Positions 1 to 12,990 of a DNA stretch of 64,000 nt are shown here, one piece after another. Origin of the DNA: Tubulanus polymorphus (taxonomy: Eukaryota; Nemertea; Palaeonemertea; Tubulaniformes; Tubulanidae); assembly GCF_964204645.1 (NCBI RefSeq), contig NC_134035.1:8246501-8310500 (forward strand), given 5' to 3'. Both the position numbers and the translations under genes were made by a program. Below the pieces are notes generated by a model. That model saw only the letters and a program-made list of their open reading frames with translations. It was not told the DNA's origin and searched no databases. Position 1 is the first letter of the stretch, and each line of letters begins with the position of its first letter.

Positions 1-404
1 AATGCGGCAAATATGCTAAGAATCATCAGACCGATGTGAGCGCTGCTTCCACAACACGAGTCGTTCTTTCCGAGACTAATGCCGTATATACCGCTTATAA
101 CCAGCAGAATCCCTGCCCACAAGCCGCTACCGGCCGCTGCAAATTGCCAAATTGCCAGTTCCGACACATTCAAAATCAAAAGCACGATCCCGGCTACGAA
201 CGACACGACACCCAACCCCAGAATCGAACCCCGCCTCAGTTGACGGTCGGGCATCGGGTTAACCTCCATCGGTTCTCGCATGATGTATATTTGTTTCTCA
301 CCGGCTGACTGGGTCTGGGGTGGCCCGCTGTATCCTTGATTAGCAGCTGCATACGTCGGTGGCGATGCCTCGTAACTCGGCGGCGCTTCGTTTATTCCGG
401 CCAT
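1..404 (-). CDS. MS4A-like four-pass membrane protein, first exon, partial (runs off the left edge)
   Basis: An open frame of about 134 codons starts at an ATG on the minus strand (CAT at 402-404) and is still open at base 1. The N-terminus is a cytosolic proline-rich tail with PPSY and PPTY motifs, a type often bound by WW domains. Two hydrophobic helices follow: the first around GLGVVSFVAGIVLLILNV, the second around GSGLWAGILLVISGIYGI. A third begins at IGLMILSIFAA. The helix spacing and the G-x-WAGI-x-x-x-ISGI-x-G pattern resemble the MS4A/CD20-like four-pass family, which is common in invertebrates; function there is mostly unknown. The family call rests on pattern memory, so moderate confidence. 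The gene itself is well supported by the long frame and membrane pattern. Confidence 0.72.
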   Translation of the reverse strand, partial: MAGINEAPPSYEASPPTYAAANQGYSGPPQTQSAGEKQIYIMREPMEVNPMPDRQLRRGSILGLGVVSFVAGIVLLILNVSELAIWQFAAAGSGLWAGILLVISGIYGISLGKNDSCCGSSAHIGLMILSIFAA

Positions 405-1256
405 ATTCTGTCAATAAAAACCTTCTATGTAGAATTCCTAGGACGAAATACAATAAAGATCTTCCGTGTTGACTACAACTTTTTACACAAGTGACCAAAA
501 TTTGGTGCATTCTGATTCATTATCTCGAAATAGAAATATTCAGTATTAGGTCCGCGTTTCTGTCGCTTTTGACGAAAGGTCCATTATATTTCATACCACA
601 TTGAAGTAGACTTGTACCTTTTGGTATTGTATCTGTCATCTCAAAAATGATTGTTTGATTTCCAAAAAGGAACTCAACATATAAATGTAATAGAAAATAT
701 ACCTTATCTTATGGAATCGTACGTGCAACGGTTTCCAAAAATGTTTAGAAATGTCCAGTATCCACCGTGGGATTCATGCGTAAAATTCACTTTCCAACGT
801 AAGACGGTCAACAATGAGGCGCCGTCGACTCATTTCCTTACTGCACCGAATACCGAAATGATTGGAAGCGCACGATATTGTCATTCGTAGGGAGGAATGT
901 CTAAGACGACTTATAGAAATTGAATTGCTCTTACGAGCAGATGTGAGGGGATGACTACTTTTTGATAACGGGTTTAACGGGATATTTCTGTGATAATGAG
1001 CGAACGGTTACGGATTAGGTATCGATCAAAAAATATTTTCTATACGACGTCCGTTAAATCGGGCGCATTAAAGCCGTTTTTCTGATAACTGCTGAATCCA
1101 TGCATGGCATTGTGTCCTACCACAGGTTTCCCCTTTGCACCTTCCCCGCGGATCAACAACTATCCCTGAAAATCTGTGAACGTCGAATATTACGAAATTG
1201 TGAGATAAATAATTTAATAAGAAAATAATTTTTCGTCAGATGGCATAATGGCTTTT

Positions 1257-1389
1257 GGGCCCAGTTTCACGAAAAAGTTTAAGCCTAAAACGGTTAAGTT
1301 TGAATTGTTATCCTCATTGAAAACATGAAGTAACCAATAGCGATTACACCAAAAATTTGAGTTAAATTTTTGTGTGAAAGTGGGGCCAG
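1257..1389. repeat. Short fold-back (MITE-like) repeat with GGGCCCAGTTTCAC ends
   Basis: The left end reads gggcccagtttcac and the right end gtgaaagtggggcca, so the termini are inverted copies around a 100 bp core. Five other places in the window share this terminal style (about 8145, 45949, 49405, 61396, 62101). Confidence 0.6.
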
Positions 1390-1499
1390 TAGAAGGAATT
1401 TTGAGTATAGTATTTACTATTATTCTAATTACATTTCATATCACACCACATATCATTGATCCTCTACAAATATACGCTGCTTCGAAGTGACAGTGAAAT

Positions 1500-1770
1500 T
1501 ACGCGCACTCACCGGGGATCAAACCCGGGCCTCGCAAGCAAGCGCGCTAACCAGTAGATAGACTGGTTGCCGGTCTCTACCTTCAGTTAGGCCATCTTCA
1601 CCAGTCAAGGGATTCGAACCCACTACGCTAACCCTGTTCGCCGAACCCCTTGACCTCACGATTCGTTGGAGTCGTTACTGTAGACTGGTTACCGGTCTCT
1701 ATCTTCAATTAGAATGGGATATATTGAATGGGACAGTCAACCAGTCTATCGTTACTGCCGACCAGAATCC
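1500..1770 (-). repeat. tRNA-derived SINE-like sequence
   Basis: On the minus strand, box-B-like stretches occur at about 1510-1530 (ggtttgatccc, inside a segment like a tRNA T-arm after ttagcgcgct) and at about 1605-1620 (ggttcgaatccc). No full cloverleaf can be folded from either, so these are taken as tRNA-derived repeat pieces and not as tRNA genes. Confidence 0.45.
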
Positions 1771-3439
1771 GGTCGTACCAACCACAGCTCTTGTAACAAA
1801 CGACTTTAGGCTATATTGGTTTTCCCGTTAAATGGACCAATCAGTGAACGATTTACTAAACAAGGAAGTATTTCGCAAATCGATATATTACGTCATGCAC
1901 AACAGCGCCAGTAATGAAATCACGCTTCGTGAGGCCAGGGGGCTGGAATTGAAATTGAATTGAAGCGAGTTCGGGAGTGATACCGGACCCCTGACAAGCG
2001 AGGATGCAGTTAGACTGACTGCGAATGCAGGTGGCGCAGAATTGGACAGGCGACCAGTCTAACCAGTAGACCAGTATAACTTATCCAATAGTACGTTTGC
2101 GTCAAAATGAACGTTTTCAAGTTTGTTTTAGTCGAACCAAACTAAAACTACGGAACACTGACGAACGAATGCATTACATTCTTCGAAAATCCCAGCTGTC
2201 ATTTCCAGGAACTCATTAACAGTCGCTCGAAACCGAACAAAACGATAGATCAGCACATGTTTTATAAACTTGTATATAATCCGATGATTAAATCTGGGAT
2301 TTCCACAATTTCTGAATATACCCGGAAATTATCATCGATGCTCGAATTATTTAACAGTGCATTTTCCGCAATAACTGCAGCGACCGCCGCGACATAGTAC
2401 ACGTATAATAAACACATAGGCCCCTATTCGAATAGTAACTATTCACATCCTAATCGATGATAAATGCACACGCGAATTGCCTCAATCACGCCGATAGCAC
2501 GACGTTTCATTCTAACAGTGTTACAAAAGCTAATTTTCCGGACAGTTTTTCGCACCGTATTCAATAATCATATTCTATATTACTCGCCCTCACAGCCAGC
2601 GCACTGAAGTAGGTATTGATTTCTCTAAGTTTTAGCCATTCGTTGGTAGGCCTGTGGACTGACTAGGGACTGCCCATATTTATCCGAATTATGCATTATA
2701 GTATAGTTTATACACGGGTTCGGGGTAAATGGACCAAATATTTCATCCGAATTAACTGAAATTTCGGATTGAAAAATCCGAATTAAGCGAGTTCTACTGT
2801 GATGTTCTCATTGAAAGAACTCATTGGAAGAACTCATTGACATTGTGTGACATGTTCATATATGAATGAATGAATGGATGAAAAATTCGTGTTATGTTAT
2901 GCTATAATTTCAATGTAAATAATGACTATTATAAAAACAACTTTAGGTTTATGTGAATGTCTGCTTAATCCTTGAATTAAGAATAATTCAGAAGTAGGCT
3001 TACGTAGATGAAATCATTATACAGAATCTCAATCACTACCTGTTCGGGTCCTTCGATTCAAATTCTATGTGAAGGGGAGTTTGTCACTATATTAAAGCAT
3101 AACACTGTAGACCCGTTTCCTTAATTGACTCAAAATTAGTTTACTTCAACCGCAAGACCAAGCCGATTACTAATCTATTAATGTTAACTTTTTCAGGTTT
3201 TGAGAGCACACAATTCTGTAGAATGGGGAATCTGACAATAAATGGCTTTAAAGTAGGTTTAAATCAAAGCTAATTTCTGCATATAATAACCTTTATGTCG
3301 AATACTATTCACTTTTCTTTGTAAACGATTTTTACCGGAGAAAAATCTCATTCGATTATATTTCAGTTTAGTGGAACCTTTATCTCAGTTATTGCAACAT
3401 AGTTTGGGCTCAAAATTTGTGTAAATGTTTACTAATGTC

Positions 3440-3830
3440 AAAAATGTTTACTAAAATTCTTTATTGCTACTTCAAAAGCGTGCGGTTCGAATAATAACAA
3501 ATTCAAATTATTTAGAACACACTGAGCCACTTTTTAAAAGACTGAAAATACTAAGAATCGGAGAAATGAACAAATTACAGTTAAGATGCTTTATGTTTAA
3601 TAATAACAAATCCATGCTACCTGATTGTTTTAATGATTATTTTCGATATGATATTCACAATTATCAAACTCAGCTTAAACAATATGGAAATCTCGAAGAA
3701 GTAAGTTTTCAGTAAAGACTTCTGGTTCACTACTGGAATTCACTCGATCCAACTTTAAAGGAGTCGACGAGTATCAACGTTTTTAAAAAGATTTTAATTC
3801 ATCAACTGTTAATGGGCCAATAGTTATGTT
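3440..3830 (+). mobile_element. LINE reverse transcriptase C-terminal fragment (decayed)
   Basis: The frame at 3464-3715 begins LLQKRAVRIITN and continues with HTEPLFKRLKILRI and KLQLRCFMF, the pattern found just downstream of the reverse transcriptase domain in many animal non-LTR retrotransposons. After a stop, a second frame continues with YWNSLDPTLKESTSINVFKK, the usual end of such ORFs. No catalytic part is present and the frame is interrupted, so it is a dead 3' fragment. Confidence 0.7.
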
Positions 3831-4209
3831 TAATCTCTGTTTAATGTATATTGATCTGAATTTATTTATGTCACTTTTCCCTGCCTTGTCAAGATTTTCA
3901 TGCGTGTGCTTCTCCAAGTGCGATTGTTTGGTGAAAGCTTGTGTGCATGTGTGTGCGTGTGTGATTTCCATGGGTGCCAGGGCCATGTTTAAAGGTTACA
4001 ATTTAACTTCTTCTGGTATCCATCGACTTATATTACATTACCATATTATCATCTGTAATTTTCTAATGTAATTTAATTCGTAAATTAAAAATGATAATTT
4101 AAGTCGATACTCCCTTTTGAGTGAAACCAATTTTTCGAGAGCATTTCATTTTTCCAGATGTTGAAACTAAATAATTCATAAGGTGATGTTTATAAATCTG
4201 TAACATAAG

Positions 4210-7200
4210 GTGGGTGCTGGAGCGACGGAATTGCCAGTAGTGACGAAGGAAATGAAAGAGATGTACGAGGCACAAGCAAAACATACAATAGACACGATTC
4301 GAGATGACGAAATGTACAAACGATTGAGGGGAATTGGACGTCGTTTAGACGTCGAGAACCTGGTCTTTGAAGGCGGCGGCGCGAAAGGCATCGCGTACGG
4401 TGGCGTTATCTTGGTAAGGGAAAAGGCGCGCACAAAACTTTCCTAAAAAACCCGCAAACGTATATATGCGTTTAATTGCATCAAAAGATAGATATATGAG
4501 TTTAGTTCCATCCAAGTTGACATATTGCGCTTTAGAATAGGCAGAGGCGGGTACAATGAGAGAACTGTTTGAAAGCAAAAAAGAAAAAAGGAAAAAAAAG
4601 CAACCTACTGGCTAAACGAAATTGATCGCATCGCTTTATCGAATTAAAAGGAGCCATGCGAAATATTGCGTACCCATTTTTTTACGTCATTTGAAATTTT
4701 TAAAGGCGCTGAGCGATTTGGGAATACTGCAGAATGTGAAGAGATTCGCTGGTGCCAGTATAGGAGCGGTGACCGCGATGTACCTGGCTATAGGATTCAC
4801 TGCCGACGAGATCATCGAATCGTTTCTGTACAACGACAATATCTTACAAGGTGAGAACTGTTTTCGTCGGTCAACTCCGCTACTGTAGTGAAATTTTATA
4901 TTAGACGTTCATTTTTCAGTATGTACATATAGAACGAATATGTGTAGTATTGCAGCCTTTAAAAAGTACAATATATAATCTATTCAAATTCTCAATGAAG
5001 ATATACGCGGGCTCTAATTCATTGTCAATGAGATAAACAAAACGCATTTAAAGCTCAATGGAGATAATGAATGATTTGTTATTGAAATTATAGACGGGCT
5101 CTTTTGATTCCTTTGAATAGAGCTAGCAATTCCCACTATAGATTTTTCACTGTCGAAAAACAGGAAGATAAATGCATGTATTGCGTATCTAGGAGTTCCC
5201 TTTCAAATACGAGGTAGAGAAGTGGCGAATGCGTGCGACTAGATTTACTGTATGCTCGCCTCTACAAGGTCAGGGGTCCACCCTCGTGAATATTCAAAAG
5301 TGACCTTTCAGAGGTGGGAAAACAGTGTATGATTTATCACGAAATTGCAGTTGACCGAACAGAAATCCCCGCCGTTATGTATCAGTATCAGCTGAACAAT
5401 TACGATCGAATCAGATTTTTGCTATAAGGAATGAGATTATTTTTATTTTGCAAAATTGGCTCATATGCGCCCTCGAATTGTCCATGTGAGGATAACCCCA
5501 CAGACATTTCTTCAATATTTATTCAGTATGTGTTAAGAATTCTGAGCCGTTGATTGGAAAGAATGTCCGTTGAATCTAACCGATAACTGTAAAAACGGAT
5601 TCAGACTCCGATTTCTTCATGATAAAAAAACTGATGTACGGGAAATAGAATGAAATCTACGCGATGTTTTTAGAATAGGATGATTCGAGTTTATTCCAGC
5701 CATCTGCATTTTAATTATACAGACGAGTCGATGTTCGCACTTCCTGGTAACGTGTATAGAAAATACGGCTGGTTCGAAGGACGACTGGTGACGCAGTTTC
5801 TCGAAGAGCAAATTGCCAGAAAAACAGGCGACCCGAAACTGACATTCGAACAGGTCACTGAGAATGAAATATTGTAAAAGATCCCATTTTCCAATAGTTT
5901 ATAAAACTACGTTCTCATCCATCAGAAATATTCCGAAAATGTATCTTGTATTTTCGTTAATCGTTTATCTACGTCAAACCTGGTCGATGTTATTTTCTTT
6001 CTTGTATTTTACAGCTTTATAAGCGATACGGAGTCGAGTTGTGTGTTATTGTTACGAACGTCAGCAACATGCAATGTGAATACTGCCACCCAAAAACCAC
6101 CCCAGATCTATCCATCGCTCGCGCGCTCAGAATGTCCATAGCCTTGCCGCGTACGTATATCAGCTTGAAACACATACCTATTGATACGAAACTATGTACC
6201 AGAAATAATGGCCTTTGAATATGGTAGTCAATCATTGTAAAAACTAATGCGACGGCTGTGGAAATATTTATAAGGGGGACGCAAACGGAGGCAAAAACAA
6301 TTCCGGCCAATCACATGTGAGCAGGAATTCTATAACATTCTAAGCAATTTAACATTCTAAGAATTCCAAGCAATTCAACAGTGTCACAATGGCCCCAGGT
6401 TATCAAAGTTCTTGAGATGGCACATGGCACACAGGAATGGGCATATATCACCGAAAAGTTTGAAGTTCTGGGCTGAAAAATCATCCGTGATTTCCACGGG
6501 TTTTACTTTAGTGTACCTACAAATAACAAGTACGGAGAAATTTGGAAAATTCAAGGCGTTTTAGACGCATTTTCCGAAAATAGGAACTAGGAATCTTGTG
6601 CCGGGGGATGCGTTCGCACCCAATGCACCAACCTGGGCACAGTCTTTCTCCTACTAAAACATTTATCCGATTTACACCGATCTGATTTACGCATGCCGGT
6701 TCAGCATCCAGTCTTGGTATCATATACACGAAAATATAAAGCGTATGTGATACATATTTATCTTTACGTGTTTCTGACTCCGTTAAAACCCGTTAGAATA
6801 ATGTTTATATACATTGATACCTAGTATGCGATATTTATGGGGTTCTGTGAGAGTCAATGTGCACTACGTCATCAATCAATATTGGCGTATATAACAAAAA
6901 CTGGGTTTTGGCGATTATTTTGTTATCAAATATATTTCATAACTCTTATTATATATTTGATAAATTTTATCAATTATTTTTGTGAAGATGTGAACTACGC
7001 AATAGATATATCGGGGCTAGACTGGTTGCCGGTCAATTCAATTATCGATATATTCAGATCCAAAATAATTTTATTGATATTTATTGAACTTTAACATTAT
7101 ATAATTCATATTTTATGGTTGTCGACAATATTAAGCAATACATTTGTTATTTCATCAAGGCGTCAATAAACTTCCAAGTTGTTTTTCTCGTTTTAGCCAT

Positions 7201-10200
7201 GATACAGCCGGTGATGGAAAACACGGGCGTTTATTACTCGGACGGCGGGCTGCTTAATAACTATCCAATCCATGTTTTCGATGGTGAGTCCATTAGAATC
7301 AAGCTCGTTAAGATATTATTATATTATATACATACGATAAAGACAGACTGTTGTAGAATACGAGCTAAAGGAACCAGTGCAGTCTCGGTTTATAGTTTTT
7401 CATTTGCATACATTAAAAACCCCGCTGATATCAATTTTCACCATTGCTGATAAAGGAGCCACTGCTATATCCTAAGCAGGTAGCCTGTAGAAGTAGATCG
7501 GTATACTCATCATGAGAATTTTTGATAAATCTCGCAATAAATTCATCCACTCTGAACCACCGAAATCGTTCGAAAACTTTTGGAGCCATATCCATAGTCA
7601 TAATATAATACTCGGCAACGGCAAAATGTATACACATTTTTTACAATAGCCAAAGAAAATGTTCATTAAAAATATCTGACCCTTTAGTTTAGAATAACAT
7701 CAGGGGTCAATCTAGAAATTCTTACACTATCGTAGTCAGGAGAATAACAGTCTAATATAATATATTCCAATCAAAGCTACATTAACGAAACTATATATGA
7801 AGTGTCGTTTGCACAGACTGACTGCAAGGAGTTATTCTTGAATTCTGAATTTGATATCTTTCAAAATGTGCCAATGACCTGTAATGCCTTTCGCAATTAA
7901 GTATTTTCGTACGTGTAGTCGAATTCGCTGGTTTGAGATGTCGATTATGTTAATAGTATAAACGTCGTATTAACGCATGTTCTACTGTAAATATAGGATG
8001 GTATTTGAGCATGGAAAAAGAGGCGAGTTTTTTGCACATGTTCGACGCGGAGGAAAGTCAGTTCGGCACTGTTAACCCTAAAACCCTGGGCATCACACTG
8101 GTATGTTACCTTTTTCAAACGATCCTCAATCAGCCTTTGTGATAGTGGGGCTAGTTTTATAGATCGGTATTAACTTTAACCCCTGGGCTAACTCAAATGA
8201 TAATGAATTGATTTAGCCCTCGGGTTTATGTTAGTACTAGTGTATGAAACCAGTCCATTGGCTATTTTCTTATCAACTTTTATGATTTATTTTCAGTTCA
8301 ACGCTGATGAAAGTGACTGCGTAAAAGCGGACTTCTTTAGCCAGTGGGATAAATATCGCTGGCCAGAAGAGCCCGACACTAGAATTTCCAGGTATTACAC
8401 GGAATAAGATAAGGATATAATGAGCATACAAATCATTGTACGATTTCAATTAAAACACACTACCAATTAAGAGTTTTTTAAAGCTAAATTAATATTGAAA
8501 GTTATTATATCGCACAGCTCAAATATATCGCGTTCATCGTACAGTTCACAATTTGAAATATTTCGAATGAAAAGTTAAAACTTTCTAATAATTTATCGCA
8601 TCGTGTAATAATATAACAGAAGTTAAAAAGAATTCACAGTTGGAAAATATTCTAAAAGATTAGAATTTTGAAATATAACGCGTACAAAGTTGATTATTTC
8701 AGTTAATTCTAACAATCTCTATATTTTCTAAGAATTTATCGCAACGAAAGTGTTCGTTGCAGGTTATTTATTGCAATTGAATCGAATAGGAAAAGTATAA
8801 AGTGGGGGAGGGGGGATATTTACCTGCATTCAAGATTTTAACCTAGGGAGGTTTTACCCGGGGGATTTTTTTAACCCATATATATGCATACAAAAAAAAT
8901 AAATAAATCTCTTAATTTATCTAAAAAAATGCGGCTAAGAATATAAATAGTTTGGTTTGTCTCTGATGAAATCTACGTCCTATGCCCCCTACTGTCAAAC
9001 GAGTATTACATATTTGTATTTGTTTTTGATATGTATATGTTGATGAATATGTTTGTATATACTTGTTCTGTGCAGAATTTATTTTTGTGGAACAATTAAC
9101 TAAACTAAACTAAACTGTTAGCGATATAACAAGCGTAGTAGCGTAATAGTCGCGCAAGAGTAATCATTTTCATTCGATGGTGCAGATATCGTCGAGAGAA
9201 TACCAGGAAGAAGGATGAAATCCTCACGAATAAAGGGAAATTCGCCAAGTGTGCTCGAAAATTCATCGCCAGACTTCGAGATGCAGACGCTAACAATGAC
9301 GGATGTATAGATAGAGACGAACTCGATAAAGCTCTGAAAGATGTACGTATCATTTAGATTTAACTATGAAAACTGCAAGTCTCCAGAATTTGCAATCGAT
9401 TTTAATTTACATAAGATACCGGAAAAATGTAAAGCGCTCTGAGTGCTATATAAGACACATATTATTATCATTATTATCATTATTATAATTATCATCATTA
9501 TTATAATTATTATAATTATTTTAATTATTATCATTATTATAATTATTTTAATTATTATCATTGATTATTATTATTATAATAATTATTATAATTAATTATT
9601 ATCATTATCATCAACATTATCATTATCATTATCATTACCATTATTATTATCATTATTATTATCATTTTTATTATTATTATCATCATCATCTTTATAATTA
9701 TTATTATCGTTATTATTAAAATAAAACAAATAATCCGATTTTAAATTATTTGTGGTATTATATGATTTACATGAATAAACATAGCAAATCAATATACTAA
9801 TGTATTACCCGAGGCGTTGGGAAAAGTTGGTTTTCAAAAAAGTCCTAAGCTCGCGTCCATTCATCCTCACATACAATATGCAGACATACGCACATCCACA
9901 TTCATTCGTTAAGCCCAAATGCACATGACGCAGAGAAACAGGAGATACAAACAGAACCAAACAGAAAAAAACAAAACAAAACAAAACAAATTTGTCGTGT
10001 TCAGAACATTTCTTTATCTTTTTACTCTTCGTAGATGGATTGTCTGTCGGACGCCGAAATAGATTTACTGTTCGGAACGAATCGGGAAAATACCGACCAA
10101 ATCCTCAACCAGCTGGACTCTAACCAAAACAATAAGGTCAGTTAAACGAGTAAAAATTCTACTGTACGAAATACGATGTTTCATGATAAAGACTTTCATA

Positions 10201-11508
10201 TTGATACGATTTGATATGATATGATCAATTTTCACGTAGAATTTTTACTGAATTAATGAATGATCAAATATATACATTAATAAATGTAATAATATTGAAT
10301 GAAGGACTGCTATGAAGCATCGGTTAGCTTGTGCAAGAAAGTAGCCCCATAGAAATTACGGATATCACTCGACGCGGGAATGTTTGAGCCTTTTTTTTAA
10401 ACTGATACACTTTTTGATTTTTTAATATCTGTACTAACTTCATTCCATATGGGCCTGGAACTTTTTATGAATGTTTTTAACTGCCCCTAGAAATGTGGGA
10501 ATGTTTAGGTCATTACGGCTTCTGGTTAAATGGCTGTGAAATTGATTTCTTAGAAGAAGATAATTCTCAAATCTTCGGGGATATATTATTATGGATGTAG
10601 TTATAATACATAAAACAACCAATTTAGAATTTATTAAGATCTTAGATTTTTAAAATGACAAGTCTTTTAGTATGATAACCACACTCAAATGTGTTAAACG
10701 GATAATGAGATATGTGCAATTGAAAGAATTTAAAATCGAGAATTTATTTCTAAAATGTAAAAAACACGACGTTTCGATCTCGCACTAGAGATCATCGTCA
10801 CACCTGACGATGATCTCTAGTGGGTTTTTATCTCATCGACAAGTCTTTTGAATATTAGACAATGGGACAACGTTCGTGAGAACGACTCACGATCAACTCT
10901 ACTTGCAGATCGAATACGACGAGATTCTTTGGTTTCTTCAACGAAAGGGCATCGGTTTGTTTAATTCGATGATAACGCCAACGATAACGGATAAGTCGGT
11001 GACGTCAATTTTCAGATTTTTCGGTAACATATTCGCCGCGATGCAGATGAGAACCAGAGAAATAACGACAAGGGTAAGAAATATCGACGCCTAATTGAGT
11101 CGAATCGCGAGAGGATTTTTCTTTCGAATGCAATCCTGCAGAAAGTATAGAAAATATCTTAGTGAATTCTTAGTGCATTTCAGGGCCGTACAGCATTCTA
11201 ATTTTGGGAGGCAGAGAAACCCGAAAAAAGGGGATATGACGATAACATTTGCAAAAAGGGCACTTTCACATTCCAAATTTCACGGGGACTTCCCCTTGCC
11301 CCCTGCTAGATACGGCCCTGCATTTTTGACGTTTTTTTCAAATTTATGAAAATTCAAAATTGCCAGATTCTAAACGCCGGACGATTATAGTTATTCGTTT
11401 GTTCTTATCCAGAAAGAAGACATGGAGCGTACGATAGGCGTGTACTGTCGATACATACAAACCACAGATCTCGACTTAGAAATAGAGGATAAACAGTACT
11501 GCATGAAA
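4210..11508 (+). CDS. Patatin-like phospholipase with C-terminal EF-hands, 11 exons (both ends open)
   Basis: Exons that join in phase: 4210-4413, 4706-4850, 5723-5853, 6015-6150, 7197-7283, 7997-8100, 8297-8391, 9186-9342, 10035-10136, 10909-11073, 11413-11508. They give 474 codons without a stop. The N-terminal part is a patatin domain: oxyanion loop GGGAKG in exon 1, nucleophile motif GASIG (GxSxG) in exon 2, and the DGG of the catalytic dyad in exon 5. Ser-Asp lipid acyl hydrolase activity follows from the family. A calcium-binding loop DADANNDGCIDRDE lies in exon 8, and a second, DSNQNNK followed by IEYDE, spans the exon 9/10 junction. Calcium control of lipid hydrolysis is an inference. 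I could not find the first and last exons. The introns hold only repeats, such as the TTA/ATC microsatellite at 9.45-9.7 kb. The exons from 8297 onward are repeated in broken form at 15.1-15.96 kb. Confidence 0.82.
8145..8256. repeat. Fold-back repeat, same terminal family as 1257-1389 (weak copy)
   Basis: It lies in an intron of the phospholipase gene. The left end ggggctagttttat and the right end atgaaaccagtcc are imperfect inverted copies. Confidence 0.35.
9455..9715. repeat. TTA/ATC microsatellite
   Basis: This is a run of interrupted attattatc/attataatt trinucleotide-type repeats inside the intron between phospholipase exons 8 and 9. The poly-isoleucine and poly-asparagine frames over it are not genes. 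Confidence 0.9.
10768..10822 (-). ncRNA. Hammerhead-ribozyme-like core inside an inverted repeat (degenerate)
   Basis: On the minus strand the order is GACGATGA, a perfect 5 bp stem (ATCTC/GAGAT) with a six-base loop, then CGAAACGTC. This has the order of the hammerhead catalytic core (CUGAUGA, stem II, GAAA), but the first box is mutated, so it is probably inactive. A direct neighbour (10803-10820) repeats the first half in the opposite orientation. Two similar motifs lie at 49050 and 51137. Confidence 0.3.
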
Positions 11509-11957
11509 GTAAGTAATCATCGTCAGTAGATATTTGCTGCAAACATTCAAATCGTGTGGCTGGGTAAAGCTTTCCGGTTGACCGACCCGGTTAGCATACG
11601 GTCGGTACTGGTCGGATATTTCAAAACGTGTCAAAATTGGCCCGATTTAGTTGGATCCGCCGGTGCTTGGATCCACAGAATATACTCGACTGATATCCTG
11701 ATATCAAAATTTAACCACTCACGCTATGCCCAAATAGGGTAAATTAAATACCAACAATAAATCTGCATTACTCATTAGAAAATTACCGGTAAATTCTTAA
11801 TGTTTTTGCTGTTAATTCAAAAACATGCGATTTCCGAGATAATGAGTGTATCATTTGCAACATTCATAGGTTTAACGAAACCGAGTTAAATAGTTAAAAT
11901 CAGTAAAAGAGAAGTTGCAGTATTATCGTTTCATTCGGTGCATGAAGCCTTGTTTTT
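11509..11957. other. Sequence after the last recognised phospholipase exon
   Basis: No further exon can be seen. This stretch is nearly repeated at 15475-15957, showing that it belongs to the duplicated segment. The frame at 11554-11742 has a disrupted counterpart in the second copy and is not a gene. Confidence 0.6.
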
Positions 11958-12664
11958 AGCCCACTTGGGACTTTAGTCCCAGCGTGCTATTGCGTTCACT
12001 TTTCGTCCGTCATCCGTCCGTCCGTTCGTCCGTCCGTAGACGGAATCCAGTTATTTTGGGAAGTTTTGAAGACGCTTCAAGGTAATGACTTAATATTTGG
12101 TTTATACATGTATCTACCCTAGACACATCTTCAGTCCAAAAATTGGCCCTGTCAGAATCAAGATGGCCGACTGGCAGCCATTGTTGTTCGTCAAAATCAG
12201 CACTTTTTAAACTTTTTGAACTTTTTGAGGGAAATTTTGAAGACACTTAAATCAATTATCTTGATCTTTCATATATGTTTGAATCTCTCAAGGGCCCATC
12301 ACCATAAGAAAAATTGGGTCGATCGGACTCAAGATGGCCGTCCTATGACCTTTTTAGTGCCCAAAAATCTCAATTTTGGCCCAAATTCTGAGGTACTGAG
12401 GTACTTCCTACTGGTTTGCCATTTCTCATTACAATTTGTGATGGGTGGGTTGTTTTATACCTGAGCCAGGTATTTTGGATCGGCCAATTGTGACGCAATT
12501 GGCGGCCATCTTGGTATCATCAGTACTCATTGGTAGGTGGGAAAAAGTTTTTCCACATTATATTGATACCAAAGCATATTTTGTTACCACAATTAATTGC
12601 AAAGTTGTAGCTCATGACATAATCTATGATTGTGGTGAGTTTTAAGGACGTTCGTTATTCTATA

Positions 12665-12683
12665 TGGTCACCAGGGGGCGTTG
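12665..12683 (+). promoter_or_regulatory. CTCF-like motif, copy 1
   Basis: The sequence GGTCACCAGGGGGCGTTG differs at few positions from the animal CTCF core usually written CCACCAGGGGGCGC. Binding is inferred from the motif only. Confidence 0.5.
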
Positions 12684-12819
12684 AATAGTAGAATAACTTA
12701 GTATTTCCTTATTAGATTGGTACCTAGGCATATTTTGTTACCATGATCAATTGCAAAGTTGTAGTTCATGACATGTTCTATGATTATGGTGAGTTTTAAG
12801 ATCATTGGGTTTTGAATAT

Positions 12820-12836
12820 TGTCACCAGGGGGCGTT
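12820..12836 (+). promoter_or_regulatory. CTCF-like motif, copy 2
   Basis: The core TGTCACCAGGGGGCGTTG lies in the second tandem unit, in the same orientation as copy 1 and about 153 bp further on. Confidence 0.5.
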
Positions 12837-12972
12837 GAATAGTAGAATAACTTAGTATTTCCATATTAAATTGGTTACGAGGCATATTTTGTTATCACAA
12901 TCAATTACAAAATCGTAGCTGCTGACATGTTCTACGATTGTGGTGAGGTTCAAGGTCATTGGTTTTTGTATA

Positions 12973-12990
12973 TGGTCACCAGGGGGCATT
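12973..12990 (+). promoter_or_regulatory. CTCF-like motif, copy 3 (one core change)
   Basis: The core TGGTCACCAGGGGGCATT lies in the third unit. The G-to-A change in the final GCG may weaken it. Confidence 0.42.

Larger units (their letters stand above)
405..3440. other. Intergenic region without a recognisable gene
   Basis: I see no long frame or exon with convincing splice sites. It holds a short fold-back repeat (1257-1389), a tRNA-derived SINE-like patch (about 1500-1770) and scattered copies of a 'gactggttgccggtc' phrase (near 1560, 1683, and again at 7018), which suggests dispersed repeat debris. Confidence 0.6.

Noticed and set aside
36-308. Plus-strand frame of 90 codons at the left edge
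   Set aside because: It lies opposite the longer minus-strand MS4A-like frame, which has membrane helices and a good start; the plus frame has no domain.
1500-1640. tRNA genes
   Set aside because: Only box-B-like segments are present; no acceptor stem or A box at the right distance, so taken as SINE debris.
9364-9792. Poly-Ile and poly-Asn frames
   Set aside because: They are translations of the TTA/ATC microsatellite.
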